Below are positions 19,094-27,844 of a stretch of DNA of 30,476 nucleotides, piece after piece; the stretch's first letter is position 1, and each line of letters begins with the position of its first letter. Under the pieces are notes generated by a model. It was given only the letters and a program-made list of their open reading frames with translations. It was not told the DNA's origin and made no database searches. Where the stretch lies: NCBI GenBank assembly GCA_001430745.1, contig KQ482030.1, positions 223,658-254,133 of the forward strand, given 5' to 3'. A program made the position numbers and the translations under genes. The DNA is from Auxenochlorella pyrenoidosa. Its lineage: Eukaryota; Chlorophyta; Trebouxiophyceae; Chlorellales; Chlorellaceae.

Positions 19094-20796
19094 CTACGAA
19101 TGCTGCTGCTGCTGCTGCTGCTGGTGCGCCGGCTCCTCAGCAATCAGGGGAAGTTGGCCGTCTGCTGCAACCACCTCCCCCTGCTGCTGCTGGCGCTGCT
19201 GCGGCTGCTGCTGCTGCTGTTGCGGCTGCTGCTGCTGCTCCTGGTCTGAACAGGCGTGCTGTGGCTGCTGCGGAAGCAGCGCATGCTCGGGGTTGATCGG
19301 TGCACTCCCGCTTCCGCCAGCAACACCGCCGGCGCAGGCGCCTGCCTCTGGCTGCTGCCGCTGCTTATGTTCGTCCTGCTCAGCCTTGCCTGCAAGCACA
19401 TCTCCTGCTGACACTGCAGTAACCGCCGCCACAGCTGCCGCCCCTGACTGCCTCTGACTTGCAGCTGCAGCATCCGGTGCAGCCTGCAGGCCCCTTCTTC
19501 GATTGCTTGCCGCCAGCTTCTCCGCATGCACCCTACATGACTGCTCATCCAGCTCCAGCTGCAGGGGGCAGGCGGGCAGGCAGACAGGCAAGCAGGCAAG
19601 ATGAAAATCCCTCATATCAGCATAGCCGAGCAGAGACGCACAAACGCAAGCAGGAAAGCAGGCAGGCTTGACTTGGGGGGTTACACAGGCTGCGCCACTA
19701 CACGTGGCGGGGGTGTGCAGACAATCAAGAGTGAAAGCATGCACACACCACAGCTGCAGAAAGGTCAGGGAGCTGGGCAGGCAGTGCGAAGTGGCAGGGT
19801 AAGCAGGCAGGGTAGGCCAGCGAGCTCAAGGGTGCCAGGCTGGGTTTGGGCAAGGAGGGGCCCGCTGCAGGACAGCTCAGGCGCAGCCGGTCCTTGGGGC
19901 ACCAGCAGCACTGTCAGAAGGCAGCATGTCATGCCCACACCAACGTCTGACCATCATCAACACCCGCCCACTTCCATTCGCTCACTTTTTGCACAAGATC
20001 GGCACACTTGCTGCACATGTCCAACCGCTCTGGGGCCTGCTGCAGCGCCCCAGACAGGTCCAGGCGCAGGGCGGGCTCGGCCATGAGCACAACTGGCCGC
20101 CGGGCCTCTGCCGCCGCAAGCTCCTCCGTGACCTGTGCTGGGGCAAAGGCAGAGGGTGAGCGGCTGAGAGGCATGCAGGGAGCATGCAAGCAGGCATGAG
20201 GGCGGGCCAGAGGCACCCCTGCCACAACCTCACCACCTGTGCTGACCCACCTGTTGGATGTGCTGGGAGAAGTAGTCGTGCAGTGCCCTGTACGAGGCAG
20301 CCGCGCGCTGGCGCACCCAGCACTGAGCAGCGCAGCACTGGTGGTAGGTGGGCAGGTTGTACACATAGGCATTCTGGTTGAAGATGGTGGCCTGGTACTG
20401 CAGGGCAGGAACATAAGTGGGCACGCGGCTGGCTGCTCTCAACGGCACCGTATGCGCAGGGCAGCGCACCGCCAGGGCAGCGCAACCCGTGCTTGCTACG
20501 GACGGCACAGAGCTTGCTGACCCGCCGAGGCGCCCCACACACCCCCTCCCGCCAGCAGCCTGTTGCCAGCTGACCTGTGAGGTTGCCAGCTGACGCTTCC
20601 GGTACTCCACTTTCAGCCTGTACAGCAGCTCATCGTCCCTCTGCCCTGCAGGCTTGCACGCCTCCTTGTCGAGCAGGGCGCCGACGCGCAACAGCTCCAG
20701 GCGAGCCTCGTGCGAGCCTGGCGCTGGGGCAGCGGGGACGAACACTGCTGTCACCAGGCCATCCAGCCACCCAAACCACGTCGAGGAGCCCGCCAT
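19094..20796 (-). CDS. Tandem family copy C: Cys/His-motif protein with long poly-Gln tail
   Basis: Four exons (20575-20796, 20251-20397, 19986-20132, 19094-19558), phase 0 introns, 326 residues, the longest copy. It begins MAGSSTWFGWLDGL and keeps AGQRDDELLYRLKVEYRKRQ. Exon 2 has QCCAAQCWVRQRAAASYRAL. The C-x2-C-x13-C-x2-H motif is intact (MCSKC, thirteen residues, CRVHAEKL). The tail is strongly Gln-rich, with runs of four to seven glutamines (EQQQQPQQQQQQPQQ, then HQQQQQQQHS at the end), from CAG runs at about 19101-19124 and 19190-19245. The upstream frame is open to 20883 and would add MIFSLPTSVRCAPGASA, which resembles an organelle-targeting leader, but copy B does not keep that frame. 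Function unknown; possibly nucleic-acid or protein binding, judging only by the motif and the Gln-rich tail. Confidence 0.7.
19101..19245 (-). repeat. CAG runs in the tail of copy C
   Basis: Two blocks of CTG (CAG on the coding strand) at about 19101-19124 and 19190-19245, separated by non-repetitive codons. They encode the poly-glutamine tracts and are longer than the matching blocks of copies A and B. Confidence 0.8.
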
Positions 20797-21205
20797 GGCC
20801 GCCCCGGCAGCGCTGGTGGGCGAGGCCGGCACCGCAGAGGCACCTGGGGCACAGCGCACAGATGTCGGCAACGAGAAGATCACAACGGAAAGAGCTTAGA
20901 GTGCCACCATCGCTTGGCGCTGCAGGAGAGCACTGCGTTTGTCGGCGGCAGCGGCAGCGCAGCATGCGCAGCAAGACGCCCCGGGCTCATCTTTCATCTG
21001 GCCCTGTTGCTGCCCGCCAGTCGGTCCCTGCATTTCTCTCTGTGCATGTAAATCAATGTGCACCCAAAGGGCTGCTGCTGCTCCGTATGCCGCCTGCGCC
21101 TGCTCGCGGCACCGCCGCTATGCATGCTGCACCTGGTGCACTGCTGGGTTGGCAGGCTGCAGACTGCAGTGCAGTGCAGTGACGACTTGTGCAGCTGCCG
21201 CACAA
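20797..21205. other. Upstream flank of tandem copy C
   Basis: 409 bases. Positions 20797-21050 are conserved with the upstream flanks of copies A and B, so they probably include a shared promoter. From 21050 to 21205 the sequence is unique and ends in a short cagtg repeat (about 21165-21181). No gene. Confidence 0.5.
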
Positions 21206-21990
21206 GTGGACTTGCGGCAGGCTAAGCAGTTTGTGCTTGCGGAGGGCGCCTGGCCAATGGGTGCTGGACACGTTGGGTGACACCGAGGGAGAGGGCCTTG
21301 CGCGTTGGATGGGCAGCACGGAAAGGGCCCCCCCCGGGCTGGAATGCAACACGGCTTGCAAGTCCCTGCATCTACGAGGCTTGCTGGCTGGCCCTCAGTT
21401 GAGCGATGCGTACTGCAGCCCTCCAAACTGCATCATCCTTCCCCATGTGTTGCAGAGCAGTTGACTAGTGACCTACAGGGGCTTTACCGCCAGCTTCAGA
21501 AGGAGCGGAGGCATCCGCCACCGCCACCGCCCTCCCTGGCAGCGATGTTGTCTGCGGTGTGCTAGTGATGCCACAGTTGCATTGGCAGCCCAGCACCAGC
21601 CGTGCCCTGGCCGTGCTGCCGCTGCATGCTGACTAAAGGGGCCGGAGGCACAGCATGTGCAGCGTGCATAGCAGCACCTTGCCTCGCTGGTAGCAGTGTT
21701 CATACAGAACAACGGCTGGCCTTTTGATCATCGCCTGTCTCTGGCGCCCTGGTCTTACCGCTCGATGATGGCGGCAGCAGCAGCCGTCACGGTAAGACAG
21801 CAGCCCAGGTGGCAAGGAGGGCCAGCAAAGGGCCAAGGCACTAGCTGGCGAGCAGCAGCACGGCCTGCAGCGGCAGGCGCTGAGCCCGCATGCGCAGGCA
21901 GGCAACTGTCCCGCAACCGCAGCTCCAGCTGCGGCGGCTGCCTGGCATGCACCAGGGGGTGACACAGCTAACTGAGGTGCCCTATGGTGG
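21206..21990 (+). pseudogene. Decayed partial copy of the DNAJC16-like gene (3' part)
   Basis: This stretch aligns along its whole length with about 10827-11590, the transmembrane helix, fourth intron and last exon of the J-domain gene. Shared landmarks are atgggtgctggacac at 21257, gggctggaatgcaa in the intron, the acceptor region ending ttgcag before 21457, and gtgctgccgctgca at 21613. It is broken in several ways. The splice donor GT is GA (21289-21290), there is a TAG in the continuing frame at 21563-21565, and a TAA at 21634-21636 lies in a different frame, so a frameshift lies between. No 5' part (signal peptide, J domain, thioredoxin-like domain) is present. Because intron sequence is retained, it arose by DNA duplication, not from mRNA. 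Confidence 0.82.
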
Positions 21991-22775
21991 CACTGGCGCC
22001 AGGAAGGACTCAGGGTGGCCGGGTAAACCAGGCAGGGCTGATGCCTCCACCCTCAGAGGCACTGCACTTGCGCTCTACAAAGATGCCAGCAGTGGATTAT
22101 CTGATTTCCATGCTTGCTGCATTGTGCGATGCCTGCAGCCATGGCTGGCTGGGCAACCCACGGCACGGCGTGTCGACGCCCGTCTGCCATCCTGTCCAGC
22201 GGCGGCGGCAGCGGCGGCGCCAGCGGCGGCAATTCAATCTGAAGCCAACGCCTGCTTGCATTGCTTTCCCTGTCATTTCTTCCTTCCTGATCGATCCTTC
22301 CAATCTTGCCATGGGGCAGCGTTGCCCAGGGGGTTCCTCGCTGTGACGCCTTCCGGTACGTCCAGTCGTTTCGGCGCCAACTCTATTTGCCATGCAATTT
22401 GAATGCGAAGGCGCTTCAGGGCCTGGGAAGCAAGCCGGGCATTGTCCCGCTCCCACACGAGCTGCCTGTGCCTGTCCCAGCATGATGCCGTGAAGCTCTG
22501 CATCCCGAGACGGCCGGCACCTTTCCTGAGCACTGTCGATAGTGTCGGAGAGCCCTCAGGAGCCCGCCCCGCTCCTCAAGACCAGGGTTGCACCAGCCGC
22601 CCCTGTTCCCCTTTCAGCCTTGTGGTCCGCAATTTTCCTCTGTCACTCTCTCCCGGAAGTCAGGCTGTGGCGTCCTGTTTCCGGCAACCACGACGGCCGG
22701 CGGCGCCTGTGCAAGCGGGCGGGAGGGCCCGTTGCCTGCTGGTCGCCTGTGCGCGTTCCGGAATGGCCCCAGGCC
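21991..22775. other. Intergenic region between pseudogene and nuclear-type protein gene
   Basis: 785 bases. It contains a GCGGCG-rich patch (about 22199-22230) and should include the promoter of the downstream gene. No convincing coding sequence was seen. Confidence 0.45.
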
Positions 22776-24432
22776 ATGACGGAGCTGCATCAGCATCCTT
22801 TGAAACGTCTGCGAATTGAGCAGGACAGCCCTCGCGAGCGGCAGGTGGGTGGTGGCACACTTCTGCGGCTGCGGTGGTCCAGCGTGCCGCCGTGTTTTGT
22901 GGCCTGCGCAAGGCCGTCTGCATCACCGGCTCTTCACCAACCTGCCCCGGCATTGTCACCCTTGGATAGCAGACGGCTGCGGCCTCGCCATGCGCGCCCA
23001 CAGCGTCACCACCAGCATCGGCTGCCGCAGCGGCCGCAGCGGCGGCCTCGGCGGTTGCCCCGTCGCAGCCTTCAGCCATGGCCAGCAGCTCGCCGCCAGC
23101 CTACCCGCAGCGGGGGCAGCCGGCCACCTCGCCGCAGCAGACCCTGCCCACCATACCAGAGAGCCACGAGGAGGCGCTGGCTGCCGAGCAGCCCGCTGGG
23201 CCGTGCTGTGCTTGGCCCGCTGCCGCCGCATGGGCGTCCGGAGGGCAGCTCTGGCCGGCAGCAACAGGGGCAGCAGCAGCTGGGATAGACGGCGACGTTG
23301 AGGAGCAGAAGCGGCAGCGGCAGGAGGCAGCGGCAGCGGCAGCGGGGCCACCGCCACGGCGGCGGCGCGTGGACGCCGAGGCAGCAGGTGGCGGCCCCCT
23401 GGCAGGCCAGGAGTACCGCCTGGCCCTCCCCCTGCCCTGCTCCATCCCCGCGGCAGTGCTGTCGCTGGCTGGGCCGCAGGCGGCGTGCTTGCAGCCGCAG
23501 GTGCATGCAGCATGGGCCGTGGTGCCCTACACACCACCCGGCGCTGCGCTGCTGCCTGTCGGCAGCTCCCCGCCGCTTGAGCAACCGCTCAATGGCGCTG
23601 TCTCCCGGGACTGTGTGACACAGTGGCGCTTCGGAGCTGCCGATGCAGAGCAGGGCGGGATGCAGGTGGGAGCAGCAAATGGGGCACTGAGGCACTTGTC
23701 TTGCTACGCATGCGGGGGATTGAGGCCCAGGCGGGGCCCAGGCAGCAGCAGCAGTTTTATTGCATCTTACACGGCCCTGAGCAACATCCCCCACTCTCTG
23801 AGCCTGCCCCTGCAGCGGCGGCGGCACGCGCTTAAGCATGCACCATCCATTCCGCTTGCAGCAGGTGGGAAGCCCACACAGCAGGGCAGGCCCAACAGTG
23901 CCACGCATGCTTGGCTGCATGCCTGCCAAGCTTTGCTGCCTTGACAGGGAGAAAGGCGCCTGCTTGCAGGAGCAAGAATGGATGGCAGCCTTGCAGCCCA
24001 TCCAAGCCAGCGGGGTGGGCGGCTGGCTGCCAGCGGTGCCGGGTGCAGGCAGCAAGACCTGCCCTTGGCAGGCGGCGTGAGCTCCCTGCAGCGCTGTGCA
24101 GTGCAGTTCCTGCTGACTGCAGCCCTGCTGGCCCCAACTTTCCTGCGACGTTGACTGCAGGCGCCACCCCCATGGCCACCGATGATCACTTCCTGGCAGC
24201 GCCGGCAGACAAGGAGCTGCACCCGCTGCCAGCTGTGTTCTGCCCAGTCCTCGCAGCCGCAGCGCTTGCCAAGCCGCCCCAGCCAGACTCTCCAGCGCAG
24301 CCGACGCCCGCGGGGTATGCCGAAGCGGCAGCCACCTTTGCACGCAGCGCCAGCGGTGGTGGCGCCGCTGCCAGCACCAGCAGCAGCAGCAGCAGTAGCA
24401 GCAGCAGCAGCAGCGATAGCATGCAAGAGTGA
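22776..24432 (+). CDS. Unrecognised Ala/Pro/Ser-rich protein with nuclear-type basic clusters
   Basis: Not recognised. Four exons fit together in phase: 22776-22844, 22973-23665, 23970-24042 and 24161-24432, total 368 residues. The N-terminus reads MTELHQHPLKRLRIEQDSPR, a pattern seen in nuclear proteins. An alanine run follows (about 43-52), then a Gln/Pro region, an acidic/basic stretch GDVEEQKRQRQE, and the cluster PPPRRRRVDAE near 151-160, a likely nuclear localisation signal. The middle part (about 167-230) is more globular, with EYRLALPLPCSIPAAVLSL and HAAWAVVPYTPPGAALLPV. The fourth exon ends in about twelve serines from an AGC run and SDSMQE, stop TGA. The start is the ATG leading straight into a good donor (caggtgggt). 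Nuclear location and any regulatory role are inference; no DNA-binding domain is visible. Confidence 0.55.
24371..24416 (+). repeat. AGC microsatellite encoding poly-serine
   Basis: About fifteen AGC triplets, with one AGT and other interruptions, encode the serine run near the end of the upstream protein. The reading phase is Ser here, whereas the same triplet is read as Gln in the tandem family. Confidence 0.8.
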
Positions 24433-25270
24433 GTTCAAGAGAAAACTACATGCCGCTTGCCTCTGCACCTTTTTGGCCAGCCGCAGAGGCGAGCGGACTT
24501 TCTGAGAAGAAGCGCGCTCGCGCCTCCCGCGCCCTTGCTCGCCCCAACTACTTGCACTCGAGTGAGGGCCTGTAGCCCACTGTTCCCCCATCTGCTTGAT
24601 TGTGTCGTTTGTTGTCGACTCGTGCATCCCAAGCGCCATTTTGTTGATTATGCGTGCGCTGTGCCGATTTACATGTATGCTTTGTGCTGATGCCTGCTGC
24701 GATCGTGGCCTTGCCACCACATGCCCCTCACTTCATGCCTGTCCTCCCTCCGTGCTGCCCTCCCTGCCGGCAACCAGCCTTCCACGCTGCATCTTTTACC
24801 AGCCCCGCTTGCCAGCGGCGACCGACTGCCTCAGCCCCCTTTCATTCTTTCGACAGAAAGCCCCCAATTCTTTGAATCCTCTGCCACCCGCGCGATTTCC
24901 AGATGCCCCGCCTGCCACGCTTGTGTGGTAGGAAGAAGGGCCTCAATCTTGACAGAGCTGGCCGTTCCCTGCCTTCCCGCACTGACGCCCCCTCCGCGCA
25001 TGCACCAGTCCTGATTCAATCCCTTGCGCAGCCCCTGCAAAGCGCAACACAGCAGGCCTAGCACACGCCCTGGCGATGCACAAAGCTGGCGTGCCCAGTT
25101 TGCATCCATAGGGCGGGGGAGCTTACAAGCCATTCCAGGATGCTCAGCAGGGCTGGGCCAAACCAGCCGCACGTGTGCACATGTCTTGTATGCATTGCGG
25201 AGAGTGCTCTTCAGGCTCGCACGGCTGGCATGGCTGCGGTCCGGTGGCCCCACCCGCGAGTGCCACAATC
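24433..25270. other. Convergent intergenic region
   Basis: 838 bases between the stop of the nuclear-type protein and the stop of the YCII-domain gene. The stretch 24590-24900 is pyrimidine-rich and less GC-rich than the coding regions, as expected for UTR or spacer. No RNA gene or repeat seen. Confidence 0.5.
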
Positions 25271-26375
25271 TCACTGCTTCGCCACATGCACGTGGAATGG
25301 CTTGATGGTCCTGCTGGGATGTAAAACGGGGCAGCGCTCGCAGGGTCATGCAAGTGGTGAACCGTTCCGGGCAGCCCATGCCTGCCTCGCATCATCCTGC
25401 CCCGGCGGCGCCTTGGATGCTGGCCCCCACAACAAAATCAGCAGGCCAGAACAAAGGTAAGCAGGCACGCCGGGCCACCAGCTCCCGAGTGGCCAGGCCA
25501 CGGGCGCATCGGCACCACAGCCCACGCGCGCAGCAGCGGGCGGCACGCCAGCGGCATGCCAGCTTGTTTGTTTGGGCTTCAAGGCTGTCTAACCGCAACG
25601 GAACTTGCGACACAGGCCCAGCTCACCAGTGCCGCACCAGGCCGTTGACAACAAAGGGGTCGCCCTTGACAAAGCCCTGCACCTCCGCCTCGTCAGCGTT
25701 GCGCCAGATCAGCATGCCCGAGTCGACGGGCCGGCCCAGCGAGCCCCAAAGCAGCAGCTTGCCGCGGTCGGCCTGCGGGCAGCGCGCAGGGTGGGCGCGA
25801 GCGTCGGGCTGCATGCAATTGAGGGAGCCAGGTGGTGCCTGCGATGTGCCGCACAGCACCAGGCTGCCAGGGCGGCCACTCCTCAGCGAGCAAAAGTCTC
25901 TTGGCGCAGGCGGAATTGCAGGGACCATGCGTGGGGAGCGGCCCCTGAGCGCCGAGCGTTCACCATCTCCTGGCACCTCGCCAGGTGGTCAGCCAGATAC
26001 GGCTCCCTCCTCGCCAGCAGCTCGGCATCATGGTCTGCATGCCCGCAAGGAAGGCATGCGGACTGATGGATTCCGCCTGAGAACTCCCAAGACAGCATGC
26101 TGGTAGCAGCCGGGCCTCGACACAGAGGGAAGCTCGCGCTGCCCAGCACTGCCGGTGCGACAATTGACCAAGCACCGCTCACGTGTGTAGTCGTACTGCA
26201 CAACCAGATACTCTGATTGCTCCCTCTGGGGGGCTGCAGCACAGGCGTGCAGGCTGAGCCGCCCCTGGCGTGCCACAAAGGGGCTGCTGCGTGCACCTGC
26301 CGAGCGCACCGTCGCTGCCACCGCTGCCGCTGGGCGGCAGTTCGCCAGGCACGATCGGGTTGCGGCTGCGGCCAT
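25271..26375 (-). CDS. YCII-domain (YciI-like) protein with N-terminal extension
   Basis: Four exons (26183-26375, 25964-26034, 25627-25772, 25271-25310) in consistent phase give 149 residues. The core is a dimeric ferredoxin-like YCII fold: SEYLVVQYDYTHHDAELLA (54-72), RREPYLADHLARCQEM, then ADRGKLLLWGSLGRPVDSG, MLIWRNADEAEVQGFVKGDP and FVVNGLVRHW, with the last exon adding TIKPFHVHVAKQ. The conserved family histidine (DHLAR) and aspartate (KGDPF) are present. YCII proteins are small enzymes or stress proteins of mostly unknown substrate. Residues 1-50 are basic and Ala/Arg-rich without acidic residues, suggesting an organelle transit peptide. An upstream in-frame ATG at 26504 would add 43 residues (MFGIQAARVSAVV); it may be the real start, because a TTTATAT motif lies only a few bases before 26375. 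Without the final exon the conserved terminal strand would be lost, which supports the 316-base last intron. Confidence 0.75.
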
Positions 26376-27844
26376 GCGATATAAATGCTGAATCTGTACA
26401 AGGCTGGAAGGCTGCAAGCCCCTGCAGGAAGGGTTTGAGACGGAGCGGCCGTCGCCCGAGCCGGATACAACTGCCGACACCCTTGCAGCTTGAATTCCAA
26501 ACAATAGTATGGATACTCACAATGAATGGCCGGGGTGATGGAGCAAAGGACTCGCCGACACCTTCTTGCACGCAGCGGCGCTGCTCTGCATCCCGCTCAC
26601 TCCCAACAGGCATGTTGCCTCAGCAGAGCACTGCACTTGATTATAAAATTTACCAACCAATAGACTCTGTCAACGTCAATCTAAAAACCTGTGTTCGCAG
26701 CATGGGCCAAGTTGCTGCCTCGGTCTCAGGCAACCGACGAGTCCCGCACAGGAGCCCAGCCCACTGTGGCACCGTGTCAACTTTGCAAGCATCAACATGT
26801 CATTGTGCCTGTTCCAAGTCCTGCTGTGCGGATAATCCGTAGGCTGGGCTAGACCGCAATCAGGGGCTGCCACCTGCAAGGGCCTACACAGCGCCACTCT
26901 TGTGGGCAGGTGCTGCTGAGGTGACCAGTGCGGCTGACAGGGCATCCCGGTTTCAAGCATGGCCCATGGATCGCCTGCCTGATGCTCGCTGCCGTATATG
27001 GGGTGTCGGGCCACGCAAGGGCTGGCCAGGCGGAAGTGCCCCTTGCATCCGGGCTGACAGGCTGAGCTGCAACGACCATTGGGCAGCACACACTGTTTGG
27101 TTTTCTTACCAAAGCAGTCTGCTCTTCGAAGTTCAGAGGGCTGCTCAGAGCATGAAGTGCCCTTCGTCTGCTTGGTTGCAAGCTCCATCAGCGACCAGGC
27201 AACAGCGCACCCACGGCTGCGCCCAGTGCAGCGGCAGGCGAGACTTGGCGGGCACGGCCGGAAAGGTCGGAGGCCCAAGATCGGCACCTGTGCTCCCTTC
27301 CTGAGCTGCCGAAGAGCAGAAAGGTAGGGATGGCGCTGCCCTCTCCCGAGCATGTGGCCCGCGGCATGTTGCTCTCCAGGAAGGGGCTGTCTCCTCAGCT
27401 TGCGAACCGGAACACTGCAATTCTGTCAACTGCAGGCCTGCAGATGAAGCATGAACCGGTCCATGCCTGACAGCTGTGTGGTGGCCCTGCTGCCGGCGCT
27501 GCGGGGCTCCCAGTCTGACAACCCGCGAGCAGGCACGAACGCGACGCCAAGCTTCCTCCTCGTGTGTCGACTCAATCGTGCCCGCTTCCCTCCCACCCTG
27601 GCCCCCTCAGCGGCCAACCACCGGGCCCATCTGGCGCCATCGCAACAAACTGCACGCACCTGATACACCGGCTGCCCTCGCGCTGCTCCCATCGGGCGCC
27701 AGCTGGTGTCGCGGTCAGCAAACACGTCTTCAACGCGGCTTGGCGGCAGCAAGGCCTTGCAAGCAAAGCGGGCGGGCGACACCTTTGTCTGCTTGCCTCT
27801 TTTTCCCAGCCCATCTGCGGCTCTTTTCTTTCGCACTGGCGATC
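26376..27844. other. Divergent intergenic region between YCII gene and anion transporter
   Basis: About 1.47 kb, or 1.34 kb if the YCII start is 26504. It should hold two divergent promoters. An AT-rich patch at about 26636-26690 includes tataaaattta (26642-26652), a candidate TATA region for the minus-strand YCII gene. Open frames here on both strands show no protein-like features. Confidence 0.45.
26640..26655 (-). promoter_or_regulatory. Candidate TATA element for the YCII gene
   Basis: An isolated AT-rich sequence reading ggtaaattttataatc on the minus strand stands out in GC-rich surroundings, about 140 bases upstream of the ATG at 26504. That distance would suit a transcript with a leader of roughly 100 bases. 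This is suggestive only. Confidence 0.3.

Larger units (their letters stand above)
18870..21050 (-). repeat. Tandem duplication unit C
   Basis: Third direct repeat and the longest. Introns are 177, 118 and 427 bases, the third having gained about 150-220 bases relative to copies A and B. Unit similarity ends near 21050, shortly before the J-domain pseudogene begins. Confidence 0.75.

Noticed and set aside
14480..21050. Transposon or retroelement as the source of the tandem units
   Set aside because: No transposase, reverse transcriptase, terminal inverted repeats or target-site duplications were seen; the units contain ordinary introns and lie head to tail, which fits unequal crossing over.
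24371..24416. CRISPR-like array
   Set aside because: The repetition is a simple AGC triplet run without spacers.
24831..25379. 182-codon open frame on the minus strand
   Set aside because: It overlaps the last YCII exon in a different frame and lacks any conserved motif.
26676..27353. 225-codon minus-strand open frame upstream of the YCII gene
   Set aside because: Composition is typical of non-coding GC-rich sequence, rich in Cys, Pro and Arg with no domain; no splice structure suggests use.
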